Assembly: GCF_000285555.1 (NCBI RefSeq)
Contig: NZ_HE610997.1
Coordinates: forward strand, 393,716-457,715
Length of the DNA: 64,000 bases
Direction: 5' to 3'
Origin: Kurthia massiliensis
GTDB lineage: Bacteria > Bacillota > Bacilli > Bacillales_A > Planococcaceae
Shown: one piece after another, positions 48,261 to 59,172 of the stretch
Numbering within the stretch: position 1 is the stretch's first letter
Layout: the number at the start of each line of letters is the position of its first letter
The notes under the pieces: generated by a model
What the model saw: the letters and a program-made list of their open reading frames with translations, nothing else
What the model was told of the DNA's origin: nothing
Databases searched by the model: none
Made by a program: the position numbers and the translations under genes

Positions 48261-48534
48261 CCGCATCGTAATCCCCATAGACAACAATATGTTGTTGTTC
48301 ATCAATGGCACGTCGAATACGCGCTACTGCACCTTCCATGTCGTGCAATAAAAATGGGTCGTGTACGACAGCGTCATCGACACGTAAAAATTCAGTTGCT
48401 TTTTGCGGTGTATCAAGACCGCGTGTTACTAAAATTTTTGCCGCCAACGTCGATAAACCTGTTTCGCGTGCAACGGCCGTTACTGCTGTTTCGTCAGGCG
48501 TATGTATACGCCACTTTTTTTCTATAGTTCCCAT
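48261..48534 (-). CDS. recJ: RecJ single-stranded-DNA exonuclease, exon 1
   Basis: Codes for residues 1-91 plus the first base of codon 92. Begins MGTIEKKWRIHTPDE with GGAAGTGA before ATG and ends in IVVYGDYDA, the start of the motif whose two Asp bind catalytic metal. Without splicing, translation would run into the intron and stop after GATRF, giving a short inactive 96-residue peptide. The split gene is otherwise normal, so this is treated as an intron-containing gene and not a pseudogene. Confidence 0.9.
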
Positions 48535-48621
48535 AATGTCACTTCCTCACTCGTACCTATTATACCGACATTCGATACGTTGGCACATGAAAAAGTCCTG
48601 TTCATTTCACTTCGAATGATT

Positions 48622-49317
48622 TTACGAGTACATAACGATACTCATAAACGTCCCAATGGCAATAAAAGGTGCAAATGGCAACGGTGCGCCGATTTTTAAC
48701 TTTGTCCATCCTGCATATAATAATCCACCTATACATGCCCATAACAATGACCATATAAGTTGTTCAAACGATAATACGAGACCTAACAGTGCGTATAATT
48801 TCACATCGCCAAATCCAAGTCCACCATGTGTGACGATTGAAAATAACGCTAAACAAAACCCTATTATTACACTTAAAAGTAAATGGCTCCATAACGATTC
48901 GTTCGCCATCCAAAGCCAACTTAAAAAGAGCACCGCAAAACAGCCGAGCACTCGGTTCGGTATGATGAAATAATGGATATCGCTAACGGTAATAATGATA
49001 AACAATAATGTTAAAAGTACATAAAGCGTCATCGTATAAACGTCCGCACTATATGTATAAATCGCTACAAATAAACAGCCACATAATATCTCTATAACCG
49101 GATACAGTATTGAAATTGGTTGACGACACGTTTTACATCTCCCTTTTACATAACAAAAAGAGAATACCGGCACCAGCTCATACCAACGTAATGTCCGCTG
49201 ACAATGGGAACATACGGAACGCGTCCATAAAAATGATTTTCCTTGAGGCAATCGTTCCCCAACAACATGACAAAATGACGCCAATACAGCGCCTATTATC
49301 CAAACGAAAACGACCAT
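48622..49317 (-). CDS. comC: Prepilin peptidase (ComC/PilD family)
   Basis: 231 residues, polytopic. N-terminal cytoplasmic loop with two CxxC pairs (CSHCQRTLRW and CKTCRQP). The two catalytic Asp of type IV prepilin peptidases are in TVSDIHYFIIPNR and GLGFGDVKLYALLG. It cleaves and may methylate pseudopilins such as ComGC for the DNA-uptake machine. AAAGGGGTGA before ATG. In B. subtilis comC lies near folC/valS; here it is directly upstream of recJ, so its location differs. Confidence 0.9.
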   Translation of the reverse strand: MVVFVWIIGAVLASFCHVVGERLPQGKSFLWTRSVCSHCQRTLRWYELVPVFSFCYVKGRCKTCRQPISILYPVIEILCGCLFVAIYTYSADVYTMTLYVLLTLLFIIITVSDIHYFIIPNRVLGCFAVLFLSWLWMANESLWSHLLLSVIIGFCLALFSIVTHGGLGFGDVKLYALLGLVLSFEQLIWSLLWACIGGLLYAGWTKLKIGAPLPFAPFIAIGTFMSIVMYS

Positions 49318-49380
49318 CTACTTCACCCCTTTACGCTATATTATAAAAAATCCTTTCCTTTACTTACGACCTTCTATAAT

Positions 49381-49410
49381 AAAAAAACCAACCCAAAATA
49401 TCGTTGGTTA
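49381..49410 (-). terminator. Second terminator-like hairpin after the S8 protease gene
   Basis: AACCAAC / GTTGGTT arms with ten-base loop, followed by seven T on the minus strand. Confidence 0.65.
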
Positions 49411-49424
49411 TCGAAAAAAGCTAT

Positions 49425-49464
49425 AAAAAAAAGCTTATAACGAAGCAATGCCCTCGTTATAAGC
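49425..49464 (-). terminator. Terminator after the S8 protease gene
   Basis: GCTTATAACGA / TCGTTATAAGC perfect 11-base arms, ten-base loop, then eight T on the minus strand. Confidence 0.88.
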
Positions 49465-49471
49465 GATTTAT

Positions 49472-51241
49472 TTATTTTACGGTAAATTTCACCGCGAATG
49501 GTGTCGTAATTTTCTTTCCTGTTTTCGTTTTTAAATTTGTCGGGTCGATCATAATGACATAATTACCCGCTTTTAAATCTTTCGGGAATGTTAGACGAAT
49601 TGCTTTCCCACTTGCAGCTTTTTTCAATTGGAAGCCTGTTAATTTTGTACCATCTTTATACACATAAATACGACTGGCTGTTAACGATGACGGTTTAATT
49701 GCTGTCGTAAATTTCAATTGCGTTGTTTTTTCTTTCGCCATTTTCGTTAAGTTATTCGCCCTTAATTTAGATGATTTGGTTGAAGAAGAAACGACGACCG
49801 TTTTTAACTTTTTATTATATTGTTTAATATACGTTTGTTCTGGTTTTGCTAAATGATTGTATAAAGAATACACTTTTGTAAACTCTAAACCGAGTGTTAA
49901 CTTTTGATTTTCTGCAATTTTAGAAATGACTTTCGTAATGTCATATTGATGCGCACTAATGTACTTTTGTGCGTCATTTTGTGTTTCAATAACGTTCGTA
50001 TTACTTTCTGTTGGTAAACTTGAACCGTCTTCATCTACAGGTACTGTCGGCGTATTAACGACAGGTGTTGTCGTTGCGACAGCAGGTAAATTTGTTAACT
50101 TCACTAAACCGTCGCCATATAATACGTCGTGCCCTTTTGCGCCTAAATCTTCACTATATTGTTTTAATAACGTTTGGAGCTGAGCTGTCGAATATGTTGG
50201 GTATCTTTCTTTTAATAGTGCTAACATCGCCGTCACGTGTGGTGCTGAAAATGAAGTGCCTGATTCTAACACTGTGCTTCCTTTTAAGCTTAAAACGCGT
50301 ACATCTTCCCCTGGCGCGACAAAATCAACCGCTTCGCCACCATTTGAAAAATAAGAACGCTCTTTTGAAGCATCTACAGAACCGACACCAATGACGCCAC
50401 TATAAGCTGCTGGATAATCAACCGGTGCGACACGTGTAAATGAACTTTCATTTCCCGTTGCAGCGACGATTGTTAGGCCTGCAGCATTCGCAGCACTAAC
50501 AGCACGTTTTAAAATCGGGTCTGCTTCTTCAGCACCGAGAGACATGTTTAAAATGTCCATACCATTTTCAATACTCCATTCAACAGCTGATAAAATAGTC
50601 GACATTTCCGCACCATCTCGGTCAAACACTTTTAAGCTATACACTTTCGCATTCGGTGCGATGCCTACAAACGTACCATCAGTTGTCGTCTGTTTTCCGC
50701 CCGCAATAATGCTCGTAACAGCCGTTCCGTGACCTTCTACATCTTTTGGCGTCGCTTCATTCGTTGCTGTCTGTGGATCGTCATTTACGAATGATAAAGC
50801 CGTCACGTGGTTTAACGCAGTGATTTCTGCAACACCTGTATCAAGTACAGCGACGTTGACGCCTTGGCCACTTAACCCTTGTTGCCACGGCGTTTGGACA
50901 CCTGTCATTTTCACATTCCAAAGTGGTTTTGAAATACTTTTTAATGTCGATGTATCTACATTCGCTGTTTCATATGTAGTAGCTTCTTTTTCAACGATAT
51001 GAATATCATCGTTTTGTTGAAGCGATTTCAATGCTTCATCGGTAAAAGCCCCTTCAATCGTTTGAAACGCTTCGAAATCTTTCGTAATCGATAACGCTTG
51101 CTGCATAATCGCTTGTTTACCTGCATCGTTTTTGTATACGACAAATACATCTTCTTGTGTCGCCGCTTGTGCGAATTGTGGTGTTGCAAATGCCAAGCCA
51201 ATTGTTGCGCCAAACGCTAATCCCCATTTTTTCACATTCAT
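49472..51241 (-). CDS. Secreted subtilisin-like S8 protease with SbsA-like Ig domain
   Basis: 589 residues. Signal peptide 1-27 (WGLAFGATIGLAFATPQFAQA). A short prodomain (about 28-100), then the S8 catalytic domain (about 105-390) with Asp134 in VAVLDTGV, His171 in EGHGTAV, Asn264 in ATGNES and Ser330 in SGTSFSAPH. After a Thr/Pro linker comes a helical part and a C-terminal SbsA-like Ig domain (about 495-588, PSSLTASRIYVYKDG). An exported protease, probably wall-associated or released. GGAGAT precedes ATG. Own terminators follow, so it is expressed on its own. Confidence 0.9.
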   Translation of the reverse strand: MNVKKWGLAFGATIGLAFATPQFAQAATQEDVFVVYKNDAGKQAIMQQALSITKDFEAFQTIEGAFTDEALKSLQQNDDIHIVEKEATTYETANVDTSTLKSISKPLWNVKMTGVQTPWQQGLSGQGVNVAVLDTGVAEITALNHVTALSFVNDDPQTATNEATPKDVEGHGTAVTSIIAGGKQTTTDGTFVGIAPNAKVYSLKVFDRDGAEMSTILSAVEWSIENGMDILNMSLGAEEADPILKRAVSAANAAGLTIVAATGNESSFTRVAPVDYPAAYSGVIGVGSVDASKERSYFSNGGEAVDFVAPGEDVRVLSLKGSTVLESGTSFSAPHVTAMLALLKERYPTYSTAQLQTLLKQYSEDLGAKGHDVLYGDGLVKLTNLPAVATTTPVVNTPTVPVDEDGSSLPTESNTNVIETQNDAQKYISAHQYDITKVISKIAENQKLTLGLEFTKVYSLYNHLAKPEQTYIKQYNKKLKTVVVSSSTKSSKLRANNLTKMAKEKTTQLKFTTAIKPSSLTASRIYVYKDGTKLTGFQLKKAASGKAIRLTFPKDLKAGNYVIMIDPTNLKTKTGKKITTPFAVKFTVK

Positions 51242-51390
51242 TCTCTTATCTCCTACCTACTGTATGTTCCCATAAACGTCCACTATTTACGCTTGATTAG
51301 ACAATATTGTATCACAGCCCATTTTATAGCACGTTACTCCTACGTGACAAATACATTACATTTTGAGCATACGCATTCAAAAATATGCAT

Positions 51391-51423
51391 AAAAAAAGAG
51401 CCGAGATATGTCTCGACTCTTTC
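51391..51423 (-). terminator. Terminator after secDF
   Basis: GAGTCGAGA / TCTCGGCTC arms (one mismatch) around a four-base loop, followed by seven T on the minus strand. Confidence 0.87.
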
Positions 51424-51430
51424 AATAAAC

Positions 51431-53710
51431 TTAAACGACTGGCTCGTCAGAACCCCATTTGCGTTCTTTTTTACTTACGTCTACTTTACCGCCTTTTTTC
51501 TTCATTTGGCGTACTTTAAGCACGTACCAAATTTGAGCAGCAATATAAATAGAAGAGTAAACACCTGTTACTAAACCGATCAGTAAAGCAAGTGCGAATG
51601 TTTGGATTGATGTTGCACCGAAAATCATTAACGCGATAACAACGACTAACACCGTTACGACTGTATTGACAGAACGGCCAAGCGTTTGACGTAATGATTT
51701 ATTGACGATATTCGCCAATTCTTCTTTATCTTTAATAATACCGACACGATGTAAGTTTTCACGAATACGGTCAAATGTAACGATCGTATCGTTAATTGAG
51801 TAACCGACAATCGTCAGTACCGCAGCGATAAACGTAATGTCTACTTCAATACGGAACATACTGAAGATTGCTACCATGAAGAATACGTCATGCAGTAATG
51901 AAATAATCGTTGCGACACCCATGCGCCATTCGAAACGAACCGCTACATAAATGATAATACCAATTGCTGCATAAATTAATGCTTTAATTGCATTTTTCGC
52001 AAGCTCTTTACCGATTGTAGGTGATACGGTAGAAATCGCTACTTCTGTATCGTCACCGTACGTTTTTTGCATATGTGCACGGAATTCTTTTACTTCATCT
52101 TTCGTGAAGTCTTTTTCAAAGCGTAATACCGCTGTTTCAGATTTATCACCGGCGATTGAAATATCTTTCGGTGTTAATCCTTCTTTTTCAACGACTTTTT
52201 CAACTTCATCAGATTTTAAAGATTGTGACGTATGAATTTCAACACGAGAACCCGCTGTAAAGTCGATACCTAAGTTTAGACGGAAAATACCTAAAACAAT
52301 CATACCAGCAAGAATTAAAATCGCTGATAACGCAAAGAATTTTTTACGGTTGTGTACGAAATCAAAACGATCGAAGTGTGTTTTTAAATCTAACGTTTCA
52401 ATACCTTCAGACAGTTTGTGAACACGTTTTTTATTAACACCGAAAAGACCTGGTTTGTTATCTAAGTAACCTGATTTCACAAGTAAGCCTAGTAAAATAC
52501 GTGTACCCCATACAGCTGTTAAGAATGTTACGACGATACTAATGATTAATGTTGTTGCGAAACCTTTTACGCTACTTGTACCGAAGTAGAATAATACTGC
52601 AGCGGCAAGTAATGTCGTAATGTTCGCATCGAAAATTGCTGTGAATGATGATTTAGAACCAGCATGGAAAGCGGCCTTAATCGGTCGACCGATACGAAGT
52701 TCCTCTTTAATACGTTCGTACATAAGAATGTTCGCATCAACCGCCATCCCGATACCGAGCACGAGCGCTGCGATACCTGGTAACGTTAATACAGCATTGA
52801 TCATTTCAAAGATCCACAGAACGATGTATGTGAATACTGTTAATGTGATCACTGCGATTAAACCTGGTAGACGGTAAACAAGTAACATGAATACGAAGAT
52901 TGCTGCTACACCGATGATACTCGCAAATACTGTGGCTTTTAATGCGTTATCACCGAATTGTGCACCGACTGATGTTGAGTAAACTTCAACTAATTTTGCT
53001 GGTAATGCACCAGCGTTTAAAATACCTGCTAAATTTTTCGTTTCTTCTACAGTAAAGTTACCTGTAATTTGAACATCAGATGTATTTAGCGTTTCTCTTA
53101 CGCTTGCTGCTGAAGCGTAAGCTGGGTTTTCTTTTTGCATTTCTTTTGCATAAGAATCACCTTTTGCAAAATCTAACCAGATGACTAATAAATTTTCGCC
53201 TTGTGGACGTTGTGAAAGCTTAGATGTAATATCTGCAAATTTTTGCGCATCTTTCAGTTTCAATGTCACCATTGGGGCACCATTTTGGTCAAATGCTGCT
53301 TTCGCGCCGCCTTGTTTTAAATCGTTACCATTTAGTAACTCTTTATCATCGACATCGCGGAACGTTAAGTTCGCTTGGTTTGATAGTACATCACGGGCTT
53401 GGTCTTGGTCTTTTACACCAGCAAGCTGTACGCGAATACGGTTATCCCCTTCAATTTGGATGCTTGGCTCAGATACCCCTAATACGTTAACACGTCTAGA
53501 GATGGCATCTGCTGTTGCTTGCACATCCTCGGCTGTGACTTTACCGTTTTTTTCATCGAGCGGCTGTACTTCGTAAAGTACCTCAAAGCCACCTTGTAGG
53601 TCGAGACCTAGATTGATGTCTTTTAGGACGCCACTCACCGTCGTACCCATCGCTGCAAATAGTGCGACGACAATTAGCAGGAAGGCGACGATTCGACTTC
53701 TTAATTTCAT
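51431..53710 (-). CDS. secDF: Protein translocase subunit SecDF (fused)
   Basis: 759 residues with SecD and SecF joined in one chain, as in Bacillus. SecD part: MKLRSRIVAFLLIVVALFA, LGLDLQGGFEVLYEV, periplasmic P1 domain, and LPGIAALVLGIGMAVDANILMYER-type core (GIGMAVDANILMYERIK). SecF part starts near residue 450 with LDLKTHFDRFDFVHNRK, LGIDFTAGSRVE, and YSINDTIVTFDRIRENL. Twelve membrane segments are expected. Uses the proton gradient to pull exported proteins out of the SecYEG channel. Confidence 0.96.
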   Translation of the reverse strand: MKLRSRIVAFLLIVVALFAAMGTTVSGVLKDINLGLDLQGGFEVLYEVQPLDEKNGKVTAEDVQATADAISRRVNVLGVSEPSIQIEGDNRIRVQLAGVKDQDQARDVLSNQANLTFRDVDDKELLNGNDLKQGGAKAAFDQNGAPMVTLKLKDAQKFADITSKLSQRPQGENLLVIWLDFAKGDSYAKEMQKENPAYASAASVRETLNTSDVQITGNFTVEETKNLAGILNAGALPAKLVEVYSTSVGAQFGDNALKATVFASIIGVAAIFVFMLLVYRLPGLIAVITLTVFTYIVLWIFEMINAVLTLPGIAALVLGIGMAVDANILMYERIKEELRIGRPIKAAFHAGSKSSFTAIFDANITTLLAAAVLFYFGTSSVKGFATTLIISIVVTFLTAVWGTRILLGLLVKSGYLDNKPGLFGVNKKRVHKLSEGIETLDLKTHFDRFDFVHNRKKFFALSAILILAGMIVLGIFRLNLGIDFTAGSRVEIHTSQSLKSDEVEKVVEKEGLTPKDISIAGDKSETAVLRFEKDFTKDEVKEFRAHMQKTYGDDTEVAISTVSPTIGKELAKNAIKALIYAAIGIIIYVAVRFEWRMGVATIISLLHDVFFMVAIFSMFRIEVDITFIAAVLTIVGYSINDTIVTFDRIRENLHRVGIIKDKEELANIVNKSLRQTLGRSVNTVVTVLVVVIALMIFGATSIQTFALALLIGLVTGVYSSIYIAAQIWYVLKVRQMKKKGGKVDVSKKERKWGSDEPVV

Positions 53711-53874
53711 TCAAAATCCTCCTCAAACGAATGCCACAATATGTTATAAAAATAAGCTCATGAAAAAACTATTTTTATAAAGCAATAAGGATATACGCAT
53801 ATCCCTTTGCCATTTTCTACATAACAGCCTTATTATGAAACAGCTTGGCGTCTGTGTCAAATGACGTCAAAAAA

Positions 53875-54108
53875 TTATGACGATTGTGCGCTATGTAACG
53901 CCCAATATTGTTCGACTGTTAACGAACATAAGTCCGCGACAACTTCATGCATATGGAGCTGCTCTAGTTGATGTTCTTGCCATATGTGTGACACACAAAA
54001 TGCCCATAGTTGCTCTGGCGTTACGTACGTTCGCTGCATCGCGAAATCTTCACACTTCATTTGTAATACAACTGCAACTTGCTCATATAACGATTGAAAT
54101 ACGACCAT
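53875..54108 (-). CDS. comN: Post-transcriptional regulator ComN-like
   Basis: 77 residues from ATG at 54108, with AAAGGGGC eight bases upstream; the open frame to 54192 has no site. Sequence MVVFQSLYEQVAVVLQMKCEDF, YVTPEQLWAFCVSHIWQ, and ADLCSLTVEQYWALHS fits the ComN (YrzD) family. In B. subtilis ComN binds the 5' region of the comE operon mRNA and directs it to septa and poles. Located between yajC and secDF, as expected. Family call is from pattern and position, so moderate. Confidence 0.7.
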   Translation of the reverse strand: MVVFQSLYEQVAVVLQMKCEDFAMQRTYVTPEQLWAFCVSHIWQEHQLEQLHMHEVVADLCSLTVEQYWALHSAQSS

Positions 54109-54205
54109 TTGAACAGCCCCTTTATGATTGAGTTCTGTCATCATTATACCAATAACTCGAACTATCTGCTTTAATAGGACGTCATCTGTCACAAAAAAGT
54201 TTATG

Positions 54206-54236
54206 AAAAAAGAGCCTAGGTATTCCTAGACTCTCC
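54206..54236 (-). terminator. Terminator after yajC
   Basis: GAG-CTAGG / CCTAG-CTC arms around a four-base loop, followed by six T on the minus strand. Confidence 0.83.
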
Positions 54237-54246
54237 AAATAGACAA

Positions 54247-54528
54247 TTATTTTGTTAACGATACGCCTTCGCCTTCTAATACGCGTTGAATCGCTGCGCG
54301 TTCGAAACGAACTTTTGAACCATCTTCAATTGTTAATACAACTGTTTGATCGTCAATAGCATCGACTGTACCGTGCATACCGCCGATTGTCACGATTTTG
54401 TTGCCACGTGATAAATTATTTTGCATTTCTTGTTGCTTTTTACGTTGCTTTTGACTCGGACGGATCAGCATAAAGTACATTAACGCGATAATAATAATCA
54501 TCGGTAATAAACTTGTTAAAGAACCCAT
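54247..54528 (-). CDS. yajC: Preprotein translocase subunit YajC
   Basis: 93 residues. One N-terminal membrane segment (about 5-22, LTSLLPMIIIIALMYFML), then the family motif IRPSQKQRKKQQEMQNNLSR and a small beta domain GNKIVTIGGMHGTVDAIDD. Accessory to SecDF. Downstream of tgt as in most bacteria. Function is auxiliary and not essential in the family. Confidence 0.94.
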   Translation of the reverse strand: MGSLTSLLPMIIIIALMYFMLIRPSQKQRKKQQEMQNNLSRGNKIVTIGGMHGTVDAIDDQTVVLTIEDGSKVRFERAAIQRVLEGEGVSLTK

Positions 54529-54588
54529 TTGTTACATCCCCCTTTCTCTCTATAAAAAAAACACTATCAACATAATATTATACAAGAC

Positions 54589-55740
<1,152 letters not shown>

Positions 55741-56787
55741 TTAATTTCCTTTCTTTTTCGGGCGAATAAACATTGCATCACCGAAGCTGAAGAAACGGTA
55801 TTTGTTTTCTACAGCGATTTTGTATGCGTTTAGGACGTTTTCACGACCTGCAAGCGCACTAATCATCATCACTAATGATGATTTCGGTAAGTGGAAGTTT
55901 GTCACCATACCGTCGATTGCTTTGTATTCAAATCCTGGGTAAATAAAGATTTTAGACCAGCCTGATTCAGCGACGATTTTGCCGTCATTGTTTTGGGCAA
56001 CTGTTTCTAATGTACGTGTTGAAGTCGTACCTACAGCGATCACGCGACCACCATTTGCTTTTGTGTCGTTGATAATTTTTGCTGTGCCTTCTGGTAAATT
56101 GTAGAATTCTGCGTGCATATCATGTTCTTCGATATTGTCTGTGCTTACTGGACGGAATGTACCGATACCAACGTGTAATGTAACGAATGCTACTTGTACA
56201 CCTTTTGCACGGATTGCGTCTAAAATTTCTTCTGTGAAGTGAAGACCAGCTGTTGGTGCAGCCGCTGAACCTAACTCTTTAGAGTATACAGTTTGATAGC
56301 GCTCTTGGTCATCTAATTTCTCATGAATGTATGGAGGTAATGGCATCGTACCTAATTTTTCAAGGATTTCGATGAAAATACCTTCATAGTTAAATTTAAA
56401 TTTACGACCGCCGTGATCCATTTCACCTGTGCAAGTCGCTGTTAGTAAACCGTCACCGAATGATACGATTGTACCTTCTTTAATACGTTTTGCAGGTTTT
56501 ACTAATGTTTCCCATTCATCGTCTGCTGTTTGTTTAATTAATAACACTTCGATATGTGCGCCTGTTTCTTCTTTCACGCCGATTAAACGTGCAGGTAGTA
56601 CGCGTGTGTCGTTTAAAATTAAGCAATCGCCTGCTTCTAATTCATCAACGACGTGTGGGAAATGATGATGTGAGACTTCACCAGTTTCTTTATCTAAAAC
56701 CATTAAACGGCTTGCAGCACGGTTTTCTAATGGTACTTGTGCGATAAGTTCTTCTGGTAAGTGGTAATCAAAATCTTCTAGTTTCAT
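55741..56787 (-). CDS. queA: S-adenosylmethionine:tRNA ribosyltransferase-isomerase QueA
   Basis: 348 residues. Transfers and rearranges the ribose of SAM onto preQ1 in tRNA to give epoxyqueuosine. N-terminal [18 protein letters not shown], the [12 protein letters not shown]-type motif ([17 protein letters not shown]), and [20 protein letters not shown] are family marks. Ribosome site AGAAGG. Followed by tgt, preceded by ruvB. Confidence 0.97.
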   Translation of the reverse strand: MKLEDFDYHLPEELIAQVPLENRAASRLMVLDKETGEVSHHHFPHVVDELEAGDCLILNDTRVLPARLIGVKEETGAHIEVLLIKQTADDEWETLVKPAKRIKEGTIVSFGDGLLTATCTGEMDHGGRKFKFNYEGIFIEILEKLGTMPLPPYIHEKLDDQERYQTVYSKELGSAAAPTAGLHFTEEILDAIRAKGVQVAFVTLHVGIGTFRPVSTDNIEEHDMHAEFYNLPEGTAKIINDTKANGGRVIAVGTTSTRTLETVAQNNDGKIVAESGWSKIFIYPGFEYKAIDGMVTNFHLPKSSLVMMISALAGRENVLNAYKIAVENKYRFFSFGDAMFIRPKKKGN

Positions 56788-56808
56788 AATTGTTATGCCT
56801 TCTTTTTC

Positions 56809-57813
56809 TTAAATTTCTGATGGGTGGCGATAGCCAAAATGGTCATACGCGGCCATCGTTGCCATACGACCACGAGGTGTTCGTTGAATAAAGCCAATTT
56901 GCATTAAATATGGCTCATAGACGTCTTCAATCGTCATTGATTCTTCACCGATACTTGCAGCAATCGTATCAAGCCCTACAGGACCTCCACGGAAGCGTTC
57001 AATCATCGTTTCAATCAATTTACGGTCAATGCTGTCTAAGCCAAGCGGATCGACTTGTAAAAGCTCTAACGCCGTTTTCGATAACTCAATCGTAATATCG
57101 CCGTCACCGAGCACTTGTGCATAATCACGTACACGTTTTAATAAACGGTTCGCAATACGTGGTGTCCCACGTGAGCGACGTGCTAATTCTAGTGAAGCTG
57201 TCGGATCGATGCCAACGTCAAACAAAGAGGCGCTACGTGTGACGATTTCTGCTAACGCTTCTTCATCATAGTAGTCCAACCGTAATAATACACCAAAACG
57301 GTCGCGAAGTGGAGCAGATAGCGCTCCAGAACGTGTAGTTGCGCCAACTAATGTAAATGGTGGTAAATCTAGGCGAATCGAACGTGCTTCTGGCCCTTTA
57401 CCGACGACGATATCTAAACAATAATCTTCCATCGCTGGATAGAGTACTTCTTCAATCGAACGTGGTAGACGGTGGATTTCGTCAATGAACAGTACATCAC
57501 CTGGCTCTAGCCCACTTAAAATTGCCGCTAAATCCCCTGGACGTTCAATCGCAGGACCACTCGTCATTCGAATATTAACACCCATTTCATTCGCAATGAC
57601 TGCAGCAAGCGTCGTTTTACCAAGCCCTGGAGGCCCATATAATAACACGTGATCTAGTGATTCCTCACGCATTTTTGCAGCTTCGATAAAAATTTTTAAG
57701 TTTTTCTTTACTTTATGTTGCCCAATATATTGCGCTAAGTTTTGCGGACGTAGCGACAATTCAAACGATTCATCAAAATTTGTCGCATTTCCTGACATGA
57801 CGCGATCATCCAT
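56809..57813 (-). CDS. ruvB: Holliday junction branch migration helicase RuvB
   Basis: 334 residues. AAA+ ATPase: Walker [13 protein letters not shown], Walker [12 protein letters not shown], sensor 1 [18 protein letters not shown], arginine finger region, and the C-terminal winged helix ending with [13 protein letters not shown]. Drives branch migration with RuvA. GAGGAGGG precedes ATG. 16 bases downstream of ruvA. Confidence 0.97.
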   Translation of the reverse strand: MDDRVMSGNATNFDESFELSLRPQNLAQYIGQHKVKKNLKIFIEAAKMREESLDHVLLYGPPGLGKTTLAAVIANEMGVNIRMTSGPAIERPGDLAAILSGLEPGDVLFIDEIHRLPRSIEEVLYPAMEDYCLDIVVGKGPEARSIRLDLPPFTLVGATTRSGALSAPLRDRFGVLLRLDYYDEEALAEIVTRSASLFDVGIDPTASLELARRSRGTPRIANRLLKRVRDYAQVLGDGDITIELSKTALELLQVDPLGLDSIDRKLIETMIERFRGGPVGLDTIAASIGEESMTIEDVYEPYLMQIGFIQRTPRGRMATMAAYDHFGYRHPSEI

Positions 57814-57828
57814 CGTACGCCCTCCTCT

Positions 57829-58449
57829 CTATTGTTGCTTTAATAATAATTTAAGTGCTTGTTTCATATAAGATTCCGTTGTCGTAAGCGTTTCATCATC
57901 TGCTAATACTTTCGTAATCTTCTCAAGCTCTTTTTCAGAATAGCCAAGCGCTGTTAACGCAAGTACCGCTTCATCTAATTCGTGCTGATATGGATTGACG
58001 CCAAATAGCGGCAATTCATCAGGCGCACTTTTCAAATCTACTTGGCCAAGGAATTGACCGAGTTTTCCTTTTAAATCTAAAATCATTTGACGGGCTGTCT
58101 TTTTGCCGACGCCTGGGAACTTCACAAGGAACTTCTCATCTTCGCCTTCAATCGCTGCGACAAGTGCATCTGGTGTGCCGCTTCCAACGATAGCAAGCGC
58201 ACCTTTTGGACCGATGCCAGACACTTGAATGAGCTTACGGAAAAGTTCACGCTCGTCTAACGATGTAAAACCAAATAATACGTGCGCGTCTTCACGAACT
58301 TGTAAATGCGTGAACACTTGGACGATGTCACGATTAACATGAAAAGCGTACGGATTTGGCGTATTCAATTGATAGCCGATTCCTTGTTGTTCTAATACAA
58401 TATATTCAGGTGTAATGCGTGTCACTTCACCTTTTATGTAATCATACAT
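57829..58449 (-). CDS. ruvA: Holliday junction binding protein RuvA
   Basis: 206 residues. N-terminal OB fold (MYDYIKGEVTRITPEYIVLE), tandem helix-hairpin-helix (LIQVSGIGPKGALAIVG and FLVKFPGVGKKTARQMILDL), and a C-terminal domain binding RuvB (LTALGYSEKELEKITK). GAAGGAGC before ATG. Divergent from niaR; in B. subtilis bofC lies upstream of ruvA but is absent here. Confidence 0.96.
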   Translation of the reverse strand: MYDYIKGEVTRITPEYIVLEQQGIGYQLNTPNPYAFHVNRDIVQVFTHLQVREDAHVLFGFTSLDERELFRKLIQVSGIGPKGALAIVGSGTPDALVAAIEGEDEKFLVKFPGVGKKTARQMILDLKGKLGQFLGQVDLKSAPDELPLFGVNPYQHELDEAVLALTALGYSEKELEKITKVLADDETLTTTESYMKQALKLLLKQQ

Positions 58450-58596
58450 ATATGCTCAAGCTCCTTCATTTCAAAATACAAACACATATTCTCATTTTAG
58501 CATATTCTTATGACATATTCAGTTTTAATGCGAACAACTAATATTTAATGGTACACTAGAATAGCACATTGTTGAAACGTATTTAGAGGTGATTGT

Positions 58597-59127
58597 ATGA
58601 AAAAATTATTAGGCGAAGCGCGTCGTGCATTTTTAGTCGAATTATTAAAAAACGAGCATGCCGCTTTAACAGGTACTGAATTGGCGAAACGCTCTAACGT
58701 TTCTCGTCAAGTCATTGTCAATGACATGGCGTTACTCAAGGCACGTAATGAACCAATTATTGCGACGAGCCAAGGTTATTTATATTTAGCACAGCAACAA
58801 TCGACCACTTTTGAACGTCAAGTTGCGAGCTACCATTCTGCTGACCAAACGGCAGAAGAATTAAACTTATTAGTCGATGCGGGTGTAACAGTTAAGGACG
58901 TCACAATCGTTCACCCTGTCTACGGAGATTTAACAGCATCGATTATGGTTTCAAGCCGTTACGATGTTGAGCAATTTATTCGCCGCATGAATGAAACAGA
59001 AGCAGCGCCGCTGTTATCTTTAACAGAAGGCTCTCATTTGCATACACTAACAGCTGATGCAGAAGAAAAGCTAGACGCTGCCATTGACAGTTTAAAGCAA
59101 CGCGGTTTTTTATTAGAAGATATGTAA
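58597..59127 (+). CDS. niaR: Niacin-responsive repressor NiaR
   Basis: 176 residues (B. subtilis YrxA). N-terminal winged helix (LTGTELAKRSNVSRQVIVNDM, about 25-45) and a C-terminal 3H domain (about 75-175) whose His ligands appear in TIVHPVYGDL and EGSHLHTL. It represses NAD synthesis and niacin uptake genes when nicotinate is available. No nadB/nadA/nadC operon adjoins it here, unlike in B. subtilis, so targets lie elsewhere. GAGGTGA precedes ATG. Confidence 0.9.
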   Translation: MKKLLGEARRAFLVELLKNEHAALTGTELAKRSNVSRQVIVNDMALLKARNEPIIATSQGYLYLAQQQSTTFERQVASYHSADQTAEELNLLVDAGVTVKDVTIVHPVYGDLTASIMVSSRYDVEQFIRRMNETEAAPLLSLTEGSHLHTLTADAEEKLDAAIDSLKQRGFLLEDM

Positions 59128-59132
59128 TACAT

Positions 59133-59171
59133 AAAAAGGGCGTACACGTCATGACGTGTACGCCCTTTTTT
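59133..59171. terminator. Bidirectional terminator between niaR and pheA
   Basis: AAAAAGGGCGTACACGTCA and its exact complement form a perfect long palindrome with T runs on both strands. Confidence 0.92.
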
Positions 59172-59172
59172 A

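Noticed and set aside
43398-48534. recJ as a frameshifted or disrupted pseudogene
   Set aside because: The two halves rejoin in frame when a complete group II intron with proper 5' and 3' ends is removed, so a split but expressed gene is the better reading.
53785-53806. Short hairpin after comN as a terminator
   Set aside because: The GGATAT/ATATCC stem is only six pairs and lacks a clean T tract, so the call is too weak.
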